Source of the DNA: Roseicyclus mahoneyensis
GTDB taxonomy: Bacteria; Pseudomonadota; Alphaproteobacteria; Rhodobacterales; Rhodobacteraceae
Assembly: GCF_003148775.1 (NCBI RefSeq)
Contig: NZ_QGGW01000004.1
Location: 1 to 64,000, forward strand
Reading direction: 5' to 3'
Length of the DNA: 64,000 nt
The translations under genes were made by a program, and so were the position numbers. Under the pieces are notes generated by a model. The model was not told where the DNA came from. It did not search any database and was given only the letters and a program-made list of their open reading frames with translations. This document shows, one piece after another, positions 14,731-23,585 of the stretch (position 1 is its first letter; each line of letters opens with the position of its first letter).

Positions 14731-16791
14731 TCAGAACGGGCCGTAGCCGCGCGCGTCGGTGTCGAGCGATCCGTGGGCGCCGTTCTTGCGGGCCGGGGCC
14801 GCGGCAGCATGCACCGGGTTGGTGCCCATCAGGCGCTGCAACTGCGCCAGAACCTCGGGCGACAGCTGATCGAGCGACAGCATGCGGGTGTCGGCAGGGG
14901 CCGCCTTGCGCAGCTGGAACCGGTTCACCTGACCGCGCATCTGCTGGGTCGCCGCACTCATCTGCGCCGCCGTCGCGGCCAGTTCATCGGCCTGCTGGCT
15001 GGAGGACAGCGTGGTCTTGGCGATCTCGGCGATGGCCTGACTGATCTGTGCCACGCCGCGCGCCTGTTCCTCGGAGGCACGGTCGATTTCCTCGACCACC
15101 GATTTCACGTCGCTGATCTCGTCGGCGATGCGGCTGAAGGCCTCGCGCGTCTCGTCGGCGATGCGCACGCCCGCATTCACGCGGTTTGCGGCATCTTCGA
15201 TCAGGTCGCTGGTTTCCCGTGCGGCCTTGGCCGACCGGCCCGCAAGGTTGCGGACCTCTTGGGCGACGACCGCGAAGCCGCGCCCGTGCTGGCCTGCGCG
15301 TGCCGCCTCGACCGCGGCGTTCAGCGCCAGAAGGTTGGTCTGGAACGCGATCTCGTCGATCACCTTGATGATCTTGGCGATGTCTTGCGACGACACCTTG
15401 ATGCCATCCATCGCAGAGACCATGTCGCGCACCTTGCCCGCACCCTCGGCGGCGAAGGCTGCTGCGCTGCCGACCGATTTCGCGGCCTTTTCGGCGGCGG
15501 CGGCATTGGCCTTGACCTGTGCATCGGTTTCTTCAGCCGAGGCGGAGACCTCATCGACCGAGGACGAGGTGATCTGCGAGTTGGTCGACAGCGACTGGCT
15601 GGCGTTGGTCATCTGGTCGACCGTCTGGCCAACCTGTTCCACCTGCTCGGTGATGATCCGGAAGGAACTGTTCAGGCTGGCGAAAGCGCGTTCAAAGGAC
15701 TGCACGATGGTGCGGTATTCGCCCTGGAACTTGCTGACGTCGACATCGGCATCAAGCTTGCCGCTTTCGATCGCATCGGCCATCCGCGTCGTTTCCGAGG
15801 TCAGCATGCGGAAATTGCCGCGCACGCGCTCGATCACCTCGTTGAGGAACACCTTCTTGCCGGGCATCCGATCGAAAGGCGCGTCGAAATCGCCTTCGCC
15901 GAAGGCCGCAAAGACGCCCATCGCCTTTTTCTTGGTGTTGATGTGGTCCAGCACCATCTTGTTGACCAGCTTGGCCGCCGTCTGGATCTCGGGCATCTCG
16001 AAAAGGTCGGCGTCGATGAAGACGTCGATGTCGCCGGCATCATGCTCCTTGGACATGTGGCTCATCTGCTTGAGAAGCAGATCGAACTGATCGCGCGTTT
16101 TCAGGATCTCGGCGTCGGCGGCAAGCGATGAGGTCGCGTCCTGCCATTCGACCGCGACCGAAGCGACCCGGCCACCCTCGAACTGGGGCGTCGCGATAAA
16201 GCGGAGCGTGCGGCCCCCGATAGTGAAACCGCCTTTGTGGGGACGGTCCATGTTGTCCATGATCCGGCGCTGATATTGCGGGTTCTTGTGGAAGATATCG
16301 ACGTTCTTGCCGATGACGTCGCGAGCGCGGAAATGCGGCAGATCGCGGCGGATGTCATCCTCGATCCCCTCGAACATGCGGTAGGCTGCTTCGTTGCAGA
16401 ACACGATATCGTACTTGGCATCCGCGATCATGATCGGGTTGCCAAACAGGTTCAAAAGGTCCGGCCGCGATATCTTTTCCCATGCAGCAATTGCAGGGTT
16501 GGAATTGGTGTCGGTCTGGTTGGTCATCTCTTGGGTCCTTGGCTTGTCCTGCGGCGGCAGGTCGGTGGTGGTGAGGGGGACTGTCGGGGTGGCGGCAGCC
16601 GCCTGACCGGCGGCTCCGAGGTTCTCGCCCACCCTATCGGCAGGCGGCGTCTTCACCGTAAAGGGTGCAGGCGGCATGGCCGGGTCCGCCTCGGTGCCGA
16701 CCCATTCGAGCGGATCGTTGGCCAGAGACGACGGGGCCTTTTTCGGGGCGGATGCGCGCGCCGGTCGGGATCTGGGGGTCTTTTCGGTCAT
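14731..16791 (-). CDS. tlpT: Cytoplasmic chemoreceptor TlpT-like with PAS-like sensor
   Basis: 686 residues with no membrane segment. The N-terminus is basic ([14 protein letters not shown]) and disordered to about residue 100; in R. sphaeroides TlpT this part stimulates the ParA-like PpfA, as ParB tails do. A PAS-like fold follows (about 108-225), then helical linkers and a methyl-accepting domain with the conserved tip [18 protein letters not shown]. Start ATG 16791 overlaps the ppfA stop (ATGA). A second in-frame ATG at 16527 (residue 89) has AAGGA upstream and would give a receptor without the basic tail. Confidence 0.9.
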   Translation of the reverse strand: MTEKTPRSRPARASAPKKAPSSLANDPLEWVGTEADPAMPPAPFTVKTPPADRVGENLGAAGQAAAATPTVPLTTTDLPPQDKPRTQEMTNQTDTNSNPAIAAWEKISRPDLLNLFGNPIMIADAKYDIVFCNEAAYRMFEGIEDDIRRDLPHFRARDVIGKNVDIFHKNPQYQRRIMDNMDRPHKGGFTIGGRTLRFIATPQFEGGRVASVAVEWQDATSSLAADAEILKTRDQFDLLLKQMSHMSKEHDAGDIDVFIDADLFEMPEIQTAAKLVNKMVLDHINTKKKAMGVFAAFGEGDFDAPFDRMPGKKVFLNEVIERVRGNFRMLTSETTRMADAIESGKLDADVDVSKFQGEYRTIVQSFERAFASLNSSFRIITEQVEQVGQTVDQMTNASQSLSTNSQITSSSVDEVSASAEETDAQVKANAAAAEKAAKSVGSAAAFAAEGAGKVRDMVSAMDGIKVSSQDIAKIIKVIDEIAFQTNLLALNAAVEAARAGQHGRGFAVVAQEVRNLAGRSAKAARETSDLIEDAANRVNAGVRIADETREAFSRIADEISDVKSVVEEIDRASEEQARGVAQISQAIAEIAKTTLSSSQQADELAATAAQMSAATQQMRGQVNRFQLRKAAPADTRMLSLDQLSPEVLAQLQRLMGTNPVHAAAAPARKNGAHGSLDTDARGYGPF

Positions 16792-17504
16792 CTGGCCTCT
16801 TCCCTTGCTACGGTTTGCTGTGTCAGCGCTTGGGCAAGCGCCAGATAATCGAGGGCACCCCCACAGCGCGGCGCGTGCCCAAAGACCGAAACCCCGTAGC
16901 CGGGCGCCTCGGACAGCCGAACGGACCGGCGGATCGCGCAGCGCAAGACCGCCCCGCCGAAGCGCGCCATCAGCCGCGCCTGAACCTCGCGGTGCACGCC
17001 CAGTCTCGGGTCGAACCGGGTCAGCAGCAGGCGCAGGCGGTCACGTGCCACACCCGCCTCGGTCATCGTGTGCAACAGGCGGTTCAGCCCCTGCAGCCCG
17101 AGGAAATCGGGCTCCAGCGGGCACAAGATCAGATCGGCCTGCGCCATGATCTTGCCCAGTCGTGGCGACCATGTGGGGGGGGCATCCAGCACCAGCCAAT
17201 CGGCACCGAAATCGTCGGGCGGGCTGTCCGGGATGGTCTGATCGTCGATCGAAGAGCCCGGCACCAGCCAGAGGCCGGGCTCGGCGGTGGCCAGCGGGCT
17301 GCCCGCGCGGCCGGCCAGCCAGTCGGTGACGTGCCACCCGAAGGCAGGCCGCATATGCCCCAGACCAGCGGTCAGGTGCATCTGCGGGTCGAGATCGGCC
17401 AGAACCACGCGCCCCACGCCTTGCCGCAGCAGCGCCGCGCCGAGGTTGATGGTCGTGGTGGTCTTGCCGACCCCGCCCTTCTGGTTGAACACGAGCACCC
17501 GCAT
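16788..17504 (-). CDS. ppfA: ParA-family ATPase PpfA/Slp positioning chemoreceptor clusters
   Basis: 238 residues. The deviant Walker [10 protein letters not shown] is at residues 9-17, with a D-x-DPQ switch (ADLDPQ) and VLDAPP as Walker B, the ParA/MinD pattern. In R. sphaeroides this gene in cheOp3 segregates the cytoplasmic chemoreceptor cluster over the nucleoid. It sits between cheW and tlpT, coupled to both. No ParB or parS is nearby, which excludes a plasmid partition role. Confidence 0.9.
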   Translation of the reverse strand: MRVLVFNQKGGVGKTTTTINLGAALLRQGVGRVVLADLDPQMHLTAGLGHMRPAFGWHVTDWLAGRAGSPLATAEPGLWLVPGSSIDDQTIPDSPPDDFGADWLVLDAPPTWSPRLGKIMAQADLILCPLEPDFLGLQGLNRLLHTMTEAGVARDRLRLLLTRFDPRLGVHREVQARLMARFGGAVLRCAIRRSVRLSEAPGYGVSVFGHAPRCGGALDYLALAQALTQQTVAREEAR

Positions 17505-17507
17505 GGA

Positions 17508-18044
17508 TCAGGCATCCGCCATCGCGGGGCGCATGACCTCGACATCCGAGACCAGCACGGGCACGTCGAGCAAGATCGCCACGCGGTCGCCGACATGGCC
17601 CAGCGCCTGCACGACACTGGTGCCGTCGCCCCCAAAGCCCGCGGCGCGGTCCAGACGGTCGGCGGGGATGTCGACCACCTCGGACACGCCGTCCACGATC
17701 AGGCCCACAGGCGCATTGCCCACATCAAGCACGATCACAACCGTGCGGTCGTCATAGGCGCGTTCGGCCATCCCGAAGCGCAGGCGCACATCCATCAACG
17801 GAATGACCTTGCCGCGCAGGTTGATCACGCCGCGGATGTAATGGGGCACGTCGGGCACGCTCATCACACGCTGCATGCCGACGATCTCGGTCACCAGCGT
17901 GATCGGCACGCCATAGGTTTCATCCCCGACCGGAAAGGTCAGGTACATGGTGTCGATGCCGGTATCCTCGTGGTCGGCCTCGGCGGCCATTGCCTGGCCG
18001 AGGCCGCCGTTGGGCGGGGGGGTCTGGGTCTGCGTCTGGGTCAT
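17508..18044 (-). CDS. cheW: Chemotaxis adaptor CheW (CheW4-like)
   Basis: 178 residues. The N-terminal ~30 residues are low complexity (TQTQTQT, then Gly/Ala). The rest is one CheW domain, with YLTFPVGDETYGVPI, the VINLRGKVIPLMDVRLRFG core and VGLIVDGVSEV. It links the receptor tip to the CheA P5 domains. The start at ATG 18044 is 13 bases after the cheB stop. Its place in the operon matches cheW4. Confidence 0.92.
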   Translation of the reverse strand: MTQTQTQTPPPNGGLGQAMAAEADHEDTGIDTMYLTFPVGDETYGVPITLVTEIVGMQRVMSVPDVPHYIRGVINLRGKVIPLMDVRLRFGMAERAYDDRTVVIVLDVGNAPVGLIVDGVSEVVDIPADRLDRAAGFGGDGTSVVQALGHVGDRVAILLDVPVLVSDVEVMRPAMADA

Positions 18045-18057
18045 GGGTGCGGTCCTT

Positions 18058-19221
18058 TCAACTCTGGAACAGGCGCGAAGGCGGGCGGGTGGCAAACTCT
18101 GCCGGGTCGGACAGGGCGCGATCGGGCGGCGCGCGCCCGACCGAGGCGAGAAGCCGCGCGGCCATCTGGTCGAGCGGCACGCGGTCCTCGGCGCCGCCGC
18201 GTTCCCAAGCGCGCGCGGGCATGCCGTAGATCTGCGACGTGGCCTCGTCCTGGGCGAAGGTGCGGCCACCGCTGGCGTGGATGCGCAACAGGCCATCGGC
18301 CCCGTCACTGCCCATGCCGGTCAGGATCGCGGCCGAGATGCGGGCGGGCCATGCAGCCGCGAGCGAGGTCATCATCACATCGACCGACGGGCGCGAGAAA
18401 CAGACCGGCGGCCCGTCGACGAGGCGCGCGCGCAGGACGCCCGCCTCGGTCTCGATCCGCATGTGCCGCTCGCCGCCCGGGGCGATCAGCACGCTGCCGG
18501 GGGTCAGCGCGTCGCCATCGACCGCCTCGCGCACGGACATCGCGCACAAGGTGTCGAGACGCTTGGCAAAAGCGGCGGTGAAACCTTCGGGCATGTGCTG
18601 CACGATCGCCACCGGCGGGCCATCGGCGGGCAGCATCGGCAAAAGGGTCGTCAGCGCCTGCACGCCGCCCGTGGACGAGCCGATGGCGATGACCCAATCG
18701 GGGCGCAAGGCGACGATGGCGGGCGCGGGTGCGGTCGGTCGCAGGGGCAACGGGGCCGTCGTCGGCTGGACAAAGCCGCGCTGGCCCGCGCGGGCCGTAA
18801 GGCGCGCCGTGGCCGCAGACCGCAAGCGGACCGCGATGTCCTCGAACCCGCCATCGGGGATGACCTTGCCGGGGGCAAGGCCCGCGGGCTTGGCCACGAC
18901 ATCAACGGCGCCGGCCTCGAGCGCGGAGATGGTGATGCGCACGCCCCGCGCGGTCAGCGCCGAGATCACGACCGTGGGGATCGGGTCGCGCGCCATCTGG
19001 TCGCGCAGGAAAGACAGGCCATCCTCACCCGGCATCTCGATGTCGAGCGCGATCACATCCGGGCGGCGCACGGCCAGAAAGGCGCGCGCCTCGGCGGCGC
19101 TGGCGACCGACCCGATCACGCGCACGCCGCTGACGGCATCAAGACCACGCGACAGAACGCGGCGGAACACGGCGCTGTCGTCCACGATCAGGACGCTGAA
19201 ATCCGTGGGGCCGGTCATCAT
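18058..19221 (-). CDS. cheB: Protein-glutamate methylesterase CheB
   Basis: 387 residues. The N-terminal receiver domain has VDD and the phosphorylated aspartate in ALDIEMP (Asp60). After an Ala/Pro-rich linker the methylesterase domain shows the catalytic triad regions GSSTGG (Ser), QHMP (His) and GMGSDGADG (Asp). It removes receptor methyl groups for adaptation. Two adjacent ATGs (19221 and 19218) overlap the cheR stop. Confidence 0.95.
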   Translation of the reverse strand: MMTGPTDFSVLIVDDSAVFRRVLSRGLDAVSGVRVIGSVASAAEARAFLAVRRPDVIALDIEMPGEDGLSFLRDQMARDPIPTVVISALTARGVRITISALEAGAVDVVAKPAGLAPGKVIPDGGFEDIAVRLRSAATARLTARAGQRGFVQPTTAPLPLRPTAPAPAIVALRPDWVIAIGSSTGGVQALTTLLPMLPADGPPVAIVQHMPEGFTAAFAKRLDTLCAMSVREAVDGDALTPGSVLIAPGGERHMRIETEAGVLRARLVDGPPVCFSRPSVDVMMTSLAAAWPARISAAILTGMGSDGADGLLRIHASGGRTFAQDEATSQIYGMPARAWERGGAEDRVPLDQMAARLLASVGRAPPDRALSDPAEFATRPPSRLFQS

Positions 19222-20060
19222 GACAGCACCTTGCGATAGATGCCGGTCGCCACGGGCTGCCAGCGGCTGCCCAGATCACGGATCGATTCCGTCACCGAGG
19301 TGATCAGCCAGCCGCCCGGTTCGGTCGCGTCATGGATCGCCTCGAGCGTGGCCAATTGGTCGGCCCGGTCGAAATAATACAAGATGTTGCGGCAAAAGAC
19401 GGCGTGGAAAGGCTTGGTGAAGGGATAGGACCGCGCCTTGAGGTTCATGCGGCGAAAGGTGCAGGCGGCCCGCAGCGGGTCGCGCACCTGATACTGATCG
19501 ATGCCCGTGGGCGTGAAATAGCGCTGCAGCAGCGCCGGGCTTGTCTGGGTGAACTGGCGCGCGGGGAAAACGCCCAGCTCGGCGCGTTCCACCACCGGCG
19601 CGCTGATGTCGGTGCCAAGGATCTGCACCCGCTCCAGCGCCTCCATCCCCAGCCGTTCGGCGATCAAGATGGCGATGGTATAGGCCTCATCACCGGTCGA
19701 GGCGGCGGCGCTCCAGATCCGCATCGGCCGCTGCTGCGCGATCTCGGGCAGGACGGTGTCGACGAAGCCTTGCAGCACCTCGGGTTCGCGGAAGAAATAG
19801 GTGTGATTGGTCGAGGCGGCATGCATCACCGCAAGCTGCACATCGGTGCGGGCTTCGGTGAACATGGCGCGCGCCAGCGTGTCGATGCTGTCGAGCGCAA
19901 AGCTGCGCATCACCCGCGACAGGCGTTGCTGCAAAAGCGCATCCTTGTGTTCGGGATAGGACATGCCGCAGCGCGCGCTGAGCCAGCCGCGCACCTCTTC
20001 CAGCGCGCGCGCCTCGCGCACCGGGTCAGGCGATATCGGCAAGAAGGGCTCGAGGATCAT
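19218..20060 (-). CDS. cheR: Chemoreceptor methyltransferase CheR
   Basis: 280 residues. The N-terminal helical domain carries QQRLSRVMR, and the catalytic domain begins with the CheR motif STNHTYFFREP. The SAM site reads IWSAAASTGDEAYTIA, followed by GTDIS and CRNILYYFD. It methylates receptor glutamates. ATG 20060 overlaps the cheA4 stop (ATGA); an upstream in-frame extension runs antisense through cheA4 and is rejected. Confidence 0.95.
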   Translation of the reverse strand: MILEPFLPISPDPVREARALEEVRGWLSARCGMSYPEHKDALLQQRLSRVMRSFALDSIDTLARAMFTEARTDVQLAVMHAASTNHTYFFREPEVLQGFVDTVLPEIAQQRPMRIWSAAASTGDEAYTIAILIAERLGMEALERVQILGTDISAPVVERAELGVFPARQFTQTSPALLQRYFTPTGIDQYQVRDPLRAACTFRRMNLKARSYPFTKPFHAVFCRNILYYFDRADQLATLEAIHDATEPGGWLITSVTESIRDLGSRWQPVATGIYRKVLS

Positions 20061-21268
20061 CTGAGCGCCTCCGCGGCCAGACGCTCGCAATCCAGCACGA
20101 TGGCGACCTCGCCCGAGGCCAGTAGCGCGCAGCCCCAGCTTGCCCGCACTTGCGCCAACGCGCCCGACAGGGGCTTCATCACGACCTGCTGGCGGTCCAT
20201 CACCTCGTCGATCGGCACCGCGATCGGGCCTGCGGCGGTGTTGAAGACGATGGCCACCATGTCCGACAGCGGCTTGTCCGCCGGCGGCAGGCCCCGGTAA
20301 AAGGTTTCCAACCGGCAGACCGGCACCAAAACGCCGCGCAGTTGCAGCATTTCCTGCCCGCCCCGCGCCGAGACGCGGATCAGGTCGGCGGCGGCAGGCT
20401 TGACGATTTCCGAGATGTCCTCGACCGGAACGGTGAACAGCTGCCGCCCGAGCCTCAGCAAGATGCTGTCGAGGAACGCGAGCGACACCGGGATGTGCAG
20501 CGACACGGTCGTGCCCTGCGCCTCGGCGCTGTCCACGGCGATGCGGCCGCGCAGATCCTTCATCGTGGTGTTGAGCACGTCCATGCCGACGCCCCGCCCC
20601 GACAGGGTGGTGACGGCCTCGGCGGTGGAAAAGCCGGGCTCGAAGATCATCTTCCACAGTTGCGCGGGCTCCGGTTCTTCCTCGGGGCCGAAAAAGCCGC
20701 GCTCTCGGGCCTTTTTCAGGATCTTCTCCCGCGACAGCCCGCGCCCGTCATCGGCCACACGGATGCGCACCTCGCTGCCCACCTGGGCTGCGGCCAAAAG
20801 GATACGGCCCTTCTCGGGTTTGCCGGCGGCGCGGCGATCCTCGGGCGGCTCGATGCCGTGATCGGCGGAATTGCGCACGACATGCAAAAGCGGATCGTAA
20901 AGACGGTCGGCCACCAGTTTGTCGATGGCGGTCTCTTCACCCTCGATCACCAGATCAAAGCTCTTGCCGGTCTCGCGTTCCAGCTCGCGGATCGTGCGCT
21001 TGAGGCGGCGGAACACCTCGGCCACGGGCACCAGCCGCAATTCGGTCGCGGCATCCTGAACCTCGCGCACGATCATCGACAGACGATGAGCCGCGGCCTC
21101 GAAATCGGTCAGGTCAAGGCCCGCCAGATCTGCGGAGCCCACCGTTTCGGCAACCGACAGCGACAGCTCGCCCACAAGATCCATCAGCCGCCCGATCTTG
21201 TCGGACGAGACGCGCAATAGCGCGCCCCCGGCTGCTGCTCTCGCCTCGGTATCGACCTCGGCTGTCAT
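20057..21268 (-). CDS. cheA4: CheA4-like kinase lacking P1 and P2 domains
   Basis: 403 residues, about 250 short of a classical CheA. It starts directly in the P3 dimerisation helices (DLVGELSLSVAETVG), then has an intact P4 ATPase (N-box VVRNSADHGIEPPEDR, G1 DDGRGL, G2 GRGVGMDV) and a P5 CheW-like domain. There is no phosphorylatable histidine domain, so it must phosphorylate another protein; in R. sphaeroides CheA4 phosphorylates CheA3. First gene of the chemotaxis operon, with a sigma-54 promoter about 90 bases upstream. Confidence 0.93.
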   Translation of the reverse strand: MTAEVDTEARAAAGGALLRVSSDKIGRLMDLVGELSLSVAETVGSADLAGLDLTDFEAAAHRLSMIVREVQDAATELRLVPVAEVFRRLKRTIRELERETGKSFDLVIEGEETAIDKLVADRLYDPLLHVVRNSADHGIEPPEDRRAAGKPEKGRILLAAAQVGSEVRIRVADDGRGLSREKILKKARERGFFGPEEEPEPAQLWKMIFEPGFSTAEAVTTLSGRGVGMDVLNTTMKDLRGRIAVDSAEAQGTTVSLHIPVSLAFLDSILLRLGRQLFTVPVEDISEIVKPAAADLIRVSARGGQEMLQLRGVLVPVCRLETFYRGLPPADKPLSDMVAIVFNTAAGPIAVPIDEVMDRQQVVMKPLSGALAQVRASWGCALLASGEVAIVLDCERLAAEALR

Positions 21269-21355
21269 GCGTTCGTCCTCATGTTTGCGGGCTCAAAGCT
21301 GCGCCGCCCTTAGGCCCCTGCCCGTCCAGTCGCGCCGCGGGGGCAAGAGCGATTG

Positions 21356-21371
21356 TGCAACCTGCATGCCA
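21356..21371 (-). promoter_or_regulatory. Sigma-54 promoter for the chemotaxis operon
   Basis: On the minus strand TGGCATG-CAGG-TTGCA, one base from the best consensus, with correct GG-N10-GC spacing. It faces cheA4 and lies between cheA4 and the upstream small gene. Confidence 0.7.
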
Positions 21372-21403
21372 TGTCCGAATGCCCGGACCGGACCCTTGAG
21401 GGA

Positions 21404-21712
21404 TCAGGCCGCGCTGTCGGAGCTGGCGTCGAAATTGAAAATGCAGACCCCGTCAAAGCCGGTGCTGCGGAACAAGAAGGTCTTCTTCATCATGTCGACG
21501 AACCCCCCGTGCTTTTTCTCGAAGGTCTTGAGATCGGCGACCGAGGGGAAAAACAGATTGACCGAGATATCGCCCTCCTTGCTGATCAGGACGGTCAGCC
21601 CGGACAGGTGGCATTCGGGAATGGCCGCCCCCAGCGTCTCGGTGACGAAGGGCGCCGCGATCTGTGCGGCATCGAGGCTCGGGAACTTGAGATGATATGT
21701 CTTGGACAACAT
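21404..21712 (-). CDS. Uncharacterised 102-residue protein between cheA4 and fleT
   Basis: Not recognised. The product is a small alpha/beta-looking protein starting MLSKTYHLKFPS with alternating strands (LTVLISKEGDISVNLFF, GVCIFNF) and a lysine-rich helix (DLKTFEKKHGGFVDMMKK). No signal or membrane segment. The ATG at 21712 is chosen because the conserved-looking fold begins there. A sigma-54 promoter lies between it and cheA4, so it is not needed for the che operon; a weak sigma-28-like site lies upstream. Confidence 0.6.
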   Translation of the reverse strand: MLSKTYHLKFPSLDAAQIAAPFVTETLGAAIPECHLSGLTVLISKEGDISVNLFFPSVADLKTFEKKHGGFVDMMKKTFLFRSTGFDGVCIFNFDASSDSAA

Positions 21713-21746
21713 GGACTGCCTGCCGTGTCGGGAATGATCTTGGGCA

Positions 21747-21773
21747 AGAACGGCGTCATGCGGGGATTGTTGA
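21747..21773 (-). promoter_or_regulatory. Possible sigma-28 promoter for the 102-residue gene
   Basis: On the minus strand TCAA (21773-21770), 15 bases, GCCGTTCT (21754-21747). The spacing is right and the -10 shares GCCGTT with the other sites, but the -35 is imperfect. Confidence 0.35.
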
Positions 21774-22018
21774 GGGGCGGACCCCGAAAGCGGGTCATAT
21801 CTTTTGCGACTATTTTGTCTTTCGATAATCCGCGCGGGCCAGTTGGGCATCGTGCGTCAGCGGGTGGATAGCGGCCCACAACCATGGGTCCGTCGGCTTT
21901 CCGACAGCGACGGCGCTGGGCCGGGGAAGCCGCCGGAAAATCGACGCCGCCGACCCACAAGCCGAAAGGCCATACTTCAGATCATTGTTTTCATGTTATA
22001 AAATGAATTCACGCGAGC

Positions 22019-22034
22019 TGGCACGATCCCTGCT
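22019..22034 (+). promoter_or_regulatory. Sigma-54 promoter for fleT-fliEFGHIJ
   Basis: TGGCACG-ATCC-CTGCT with GG-N10-GC spacing, 34 bases before the fleT start. In R. sphaeroides the fleT operon is switched on by FleQ, which fits. Confidence 0.75.
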
Positions 22035-22067
22035 TATCCCATTGCGACCAGACAAGGGGATTTCGCC

Positions 22068-23207
22068 ATGACCAAGCTGCACATGATCGACGCCGACCTG
22101 CCGCGCGCCACGGGCCTTGCCGACCTGCTGGCGCGCCGCCGGTTTTCCGTCACCCGCGACACGCTGGGCGAGGATGGCAAGGGTGCGGTCACCATGATCT
22201 GCGGTGCCGCGACCGACGTCGCGATGGGCGGTACCCGTGGGCTGGTCGAGGCCGCCAAGGCACTGGGCGCGACCCGCATCGTCAGCGTGGCCGATGGCGA
22301 CGCCTTCACCGTGACCGAGGATCTGGGCGGCCGCCTGCTAAGGGTCACCCTGCCCGCAGGCCCCGCCGATCCGCTGCGCGACGGCGCGCTGATGGCGCTG
22401 GTTGACCTGATCGCGTCCCCCCTCTCCGACATGGCCGCCGCCGACCCCGCCACGGGCGCGCTGATCGACATGGCCGCCCGCGTCGCCCGCTTTGACGTCA
22501 GCGTCTTCATCAACGGCCCCACCGGGTCCGGCAAAGAGGTTCTGGCGCGCCAGATCCACGCGCGATCCCCCCGCGCGGCCAAGCCCTTTGTCGCCATCAA
22601 CTGCGCCGCCATCCCCGAAAACATGCTGGAGGCGATCCTCTTCGGTCATGAAAAGGGATCGTTCACCGGCGCGCAGGCCGCCAATGTCGGCATCTTGCGC
22701 GCGGCCGACGGCGGCACGCTGCTGCTCGATGAAATCTCGGAAATGCCGCTGGGTCTTCAGGCCAAGCTTTTGCGCGTGCTGCAAGAACGCGTCGTGACGC
22801 CGCTTGGCAGCACCAAGGAGGTCGCCGTCGACATCCGCGTCATCGCCACCTCGAACCGCGACATGGAGCTTGAGGTGCGCGAAGGCCGCTTCCGCGAAGA
22901 CCTGCTCTACCGTCTCAACGTCTTTCCGCTCGACACCATGGCGCTGGCCGACCGGCCACAAGACATCCCCGTTCTGGCCCAATCCCTGCTGCGCCGCCAT
23001 GCGATCACCGGCACGGCGCTGCCGCTGCTCTCGCCCGAAACCTGCGACCTGCTGGCCGACCACGCCTGGCCGGGCAATGTGCGCGAGCTGGAAAACGTCA
23101 TGCAGCGCGCCATCGTGCTGGCCGAGGGTGGCCGCATCGGCCCCGAACACATCATGCTGAGCGCCCGCCGGTCCACCGCCGTGCTGGCCGCACGGCTGGC
23201 CGCCTGA
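22068..23207 (+). CDS. fleT: Sigma-54 activator FleT-like, without DNA-binding domain
   Basis: 379 residues. The AAA+ sigma-54 interaction domain spans about 130-365: Walker A GPTGSGKE, the loop as GSFTGA (consensus GAFTGA), Walker B LLLDEI, and the sensor region with NVRELEN. The ~125-residue N-terminal region resembles no receiver domain I recognise. The protein ends about 15 residues after the AAA+ domain, so the usual C-terminal FIS-type helix-turn-helix is absent. This and its place before fliEFGHIJ match R. sphaeroides FleT, which works as a hetero-oligomer with FleQ. Confidence 0.85.
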   Translation: MTKLHMIDADLPRATGLADLLARRRFSVTRDTLGEDGKGAVTMICGAATDVAMGGTRGLVEAAKALGATRIVSVADGDAFTVTEDLGGRLLRVTLPAGPADPLRDGALMALVDLIASPLSDMAAADPATGALIDMAARVARFDVSVFINGPTGSGKEVLARQIHARSPRAAKPFVAINCAAIPENMLEAILFGHEKGSFTGAQAANVGILRAADGGTLLLDEISEMPLGLQAKLLRVLQERVVTPLGSTKEVAVDIRVIATSNRDMELEVREGRFREDLLYRLNVFPLDTMALADRPQDIPVLAQSLLRRHAITGTALPLLSPETCDLLADHAWPGNVRELENVMQRAIVLAEGGRIGPEHIMLSARRSTAVLAARLAA

Positions 23208-23221
23208 CGGGACGGCAGCCC

Positions 23222-23536
23222 ATGTCGATCTCAGGCGTCACCGGCTCCCAGAGCGTTCTTGCCGCCGCGCAATCCCCGCAGGTTCAGCGCCCTTCCACGG
23301 CCACGGCCGATCAGGGCACGGGGTTTTCCGAACGCATCGGCGATGCGCTGCAACAGGTCGCGCGCGAACAGAACCAGGCCAGCCGGATGGCCAGCGATTT
23401 CGAACTGGGCCGCACCGACGATCTGGCCGCTGTCATGGTGCAGCAGCAGGTCTCATCGCTGGGGTTCGAGATGACGCTGCAGGTCCGCAACAAGGCGCTC
23501 GGCGCCTACCGCGACATCATGAACATGCCGGTCTGA
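23222..23536 (+). CDS. fliE: Flagellar rod-base/export junction protein FliE
   Basis: 104 residues. The C-terminal half has the FliE signature: FELGRTDDLAAVMVQQQVSS then EMTLQVRNKALGAYRDIMNMPV. FliE joins the MS ring to the proximal rod. It follows fleT by 14 bases in the fleT-fliEFGHIJ operon. Confidence 0.95.
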   Translation: MSISGVTGSQSVLAAAQSPQVQRPSTATADQGTGFSERIGDALQQVAREQNQASRMASDFELGRTDDLAAVMVQQQVSSLGFEMTLQVRNKALGAYRDIMNMPV

Positions 23537-23585
23537 CCCGGACCCGGCCCCACCGACAGCCCTGACGACAGCAAGGACGATCTTG

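Larger units (their letters stand above)
21713..22067. other. Intergenic region between divergent genes, with AT-rich segment
   Basis: 355 bases without a gene. It holds the weak sigma-28-like site (21747-21773), an unusually AT-rich stretch at 21981-22010 for this GC-rich DNA with an interrupted palindrome TTCAT-N8-ATGAA (21990-22007), and the fleT sigma-54 site (22019-22034). The AT-rich part could be an upstream binding site for IHF or an activator; this is inference. Confidence 0.5.

Noticed and set aside
16788-17504. ParA-like gene as sign of a plasmid partition locus
   Set aside because: No ParB, parS repeats or rep gene; it is coupled to cheW and tlpT as in cheOp3.
19218-20657. cheR with a ~200-codon N-terminal extension
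   Set aside because: The extension runs through cheA4 in another frame; the ATG at 20060 overlaps the cheA4 stop and begins a normal CheR.
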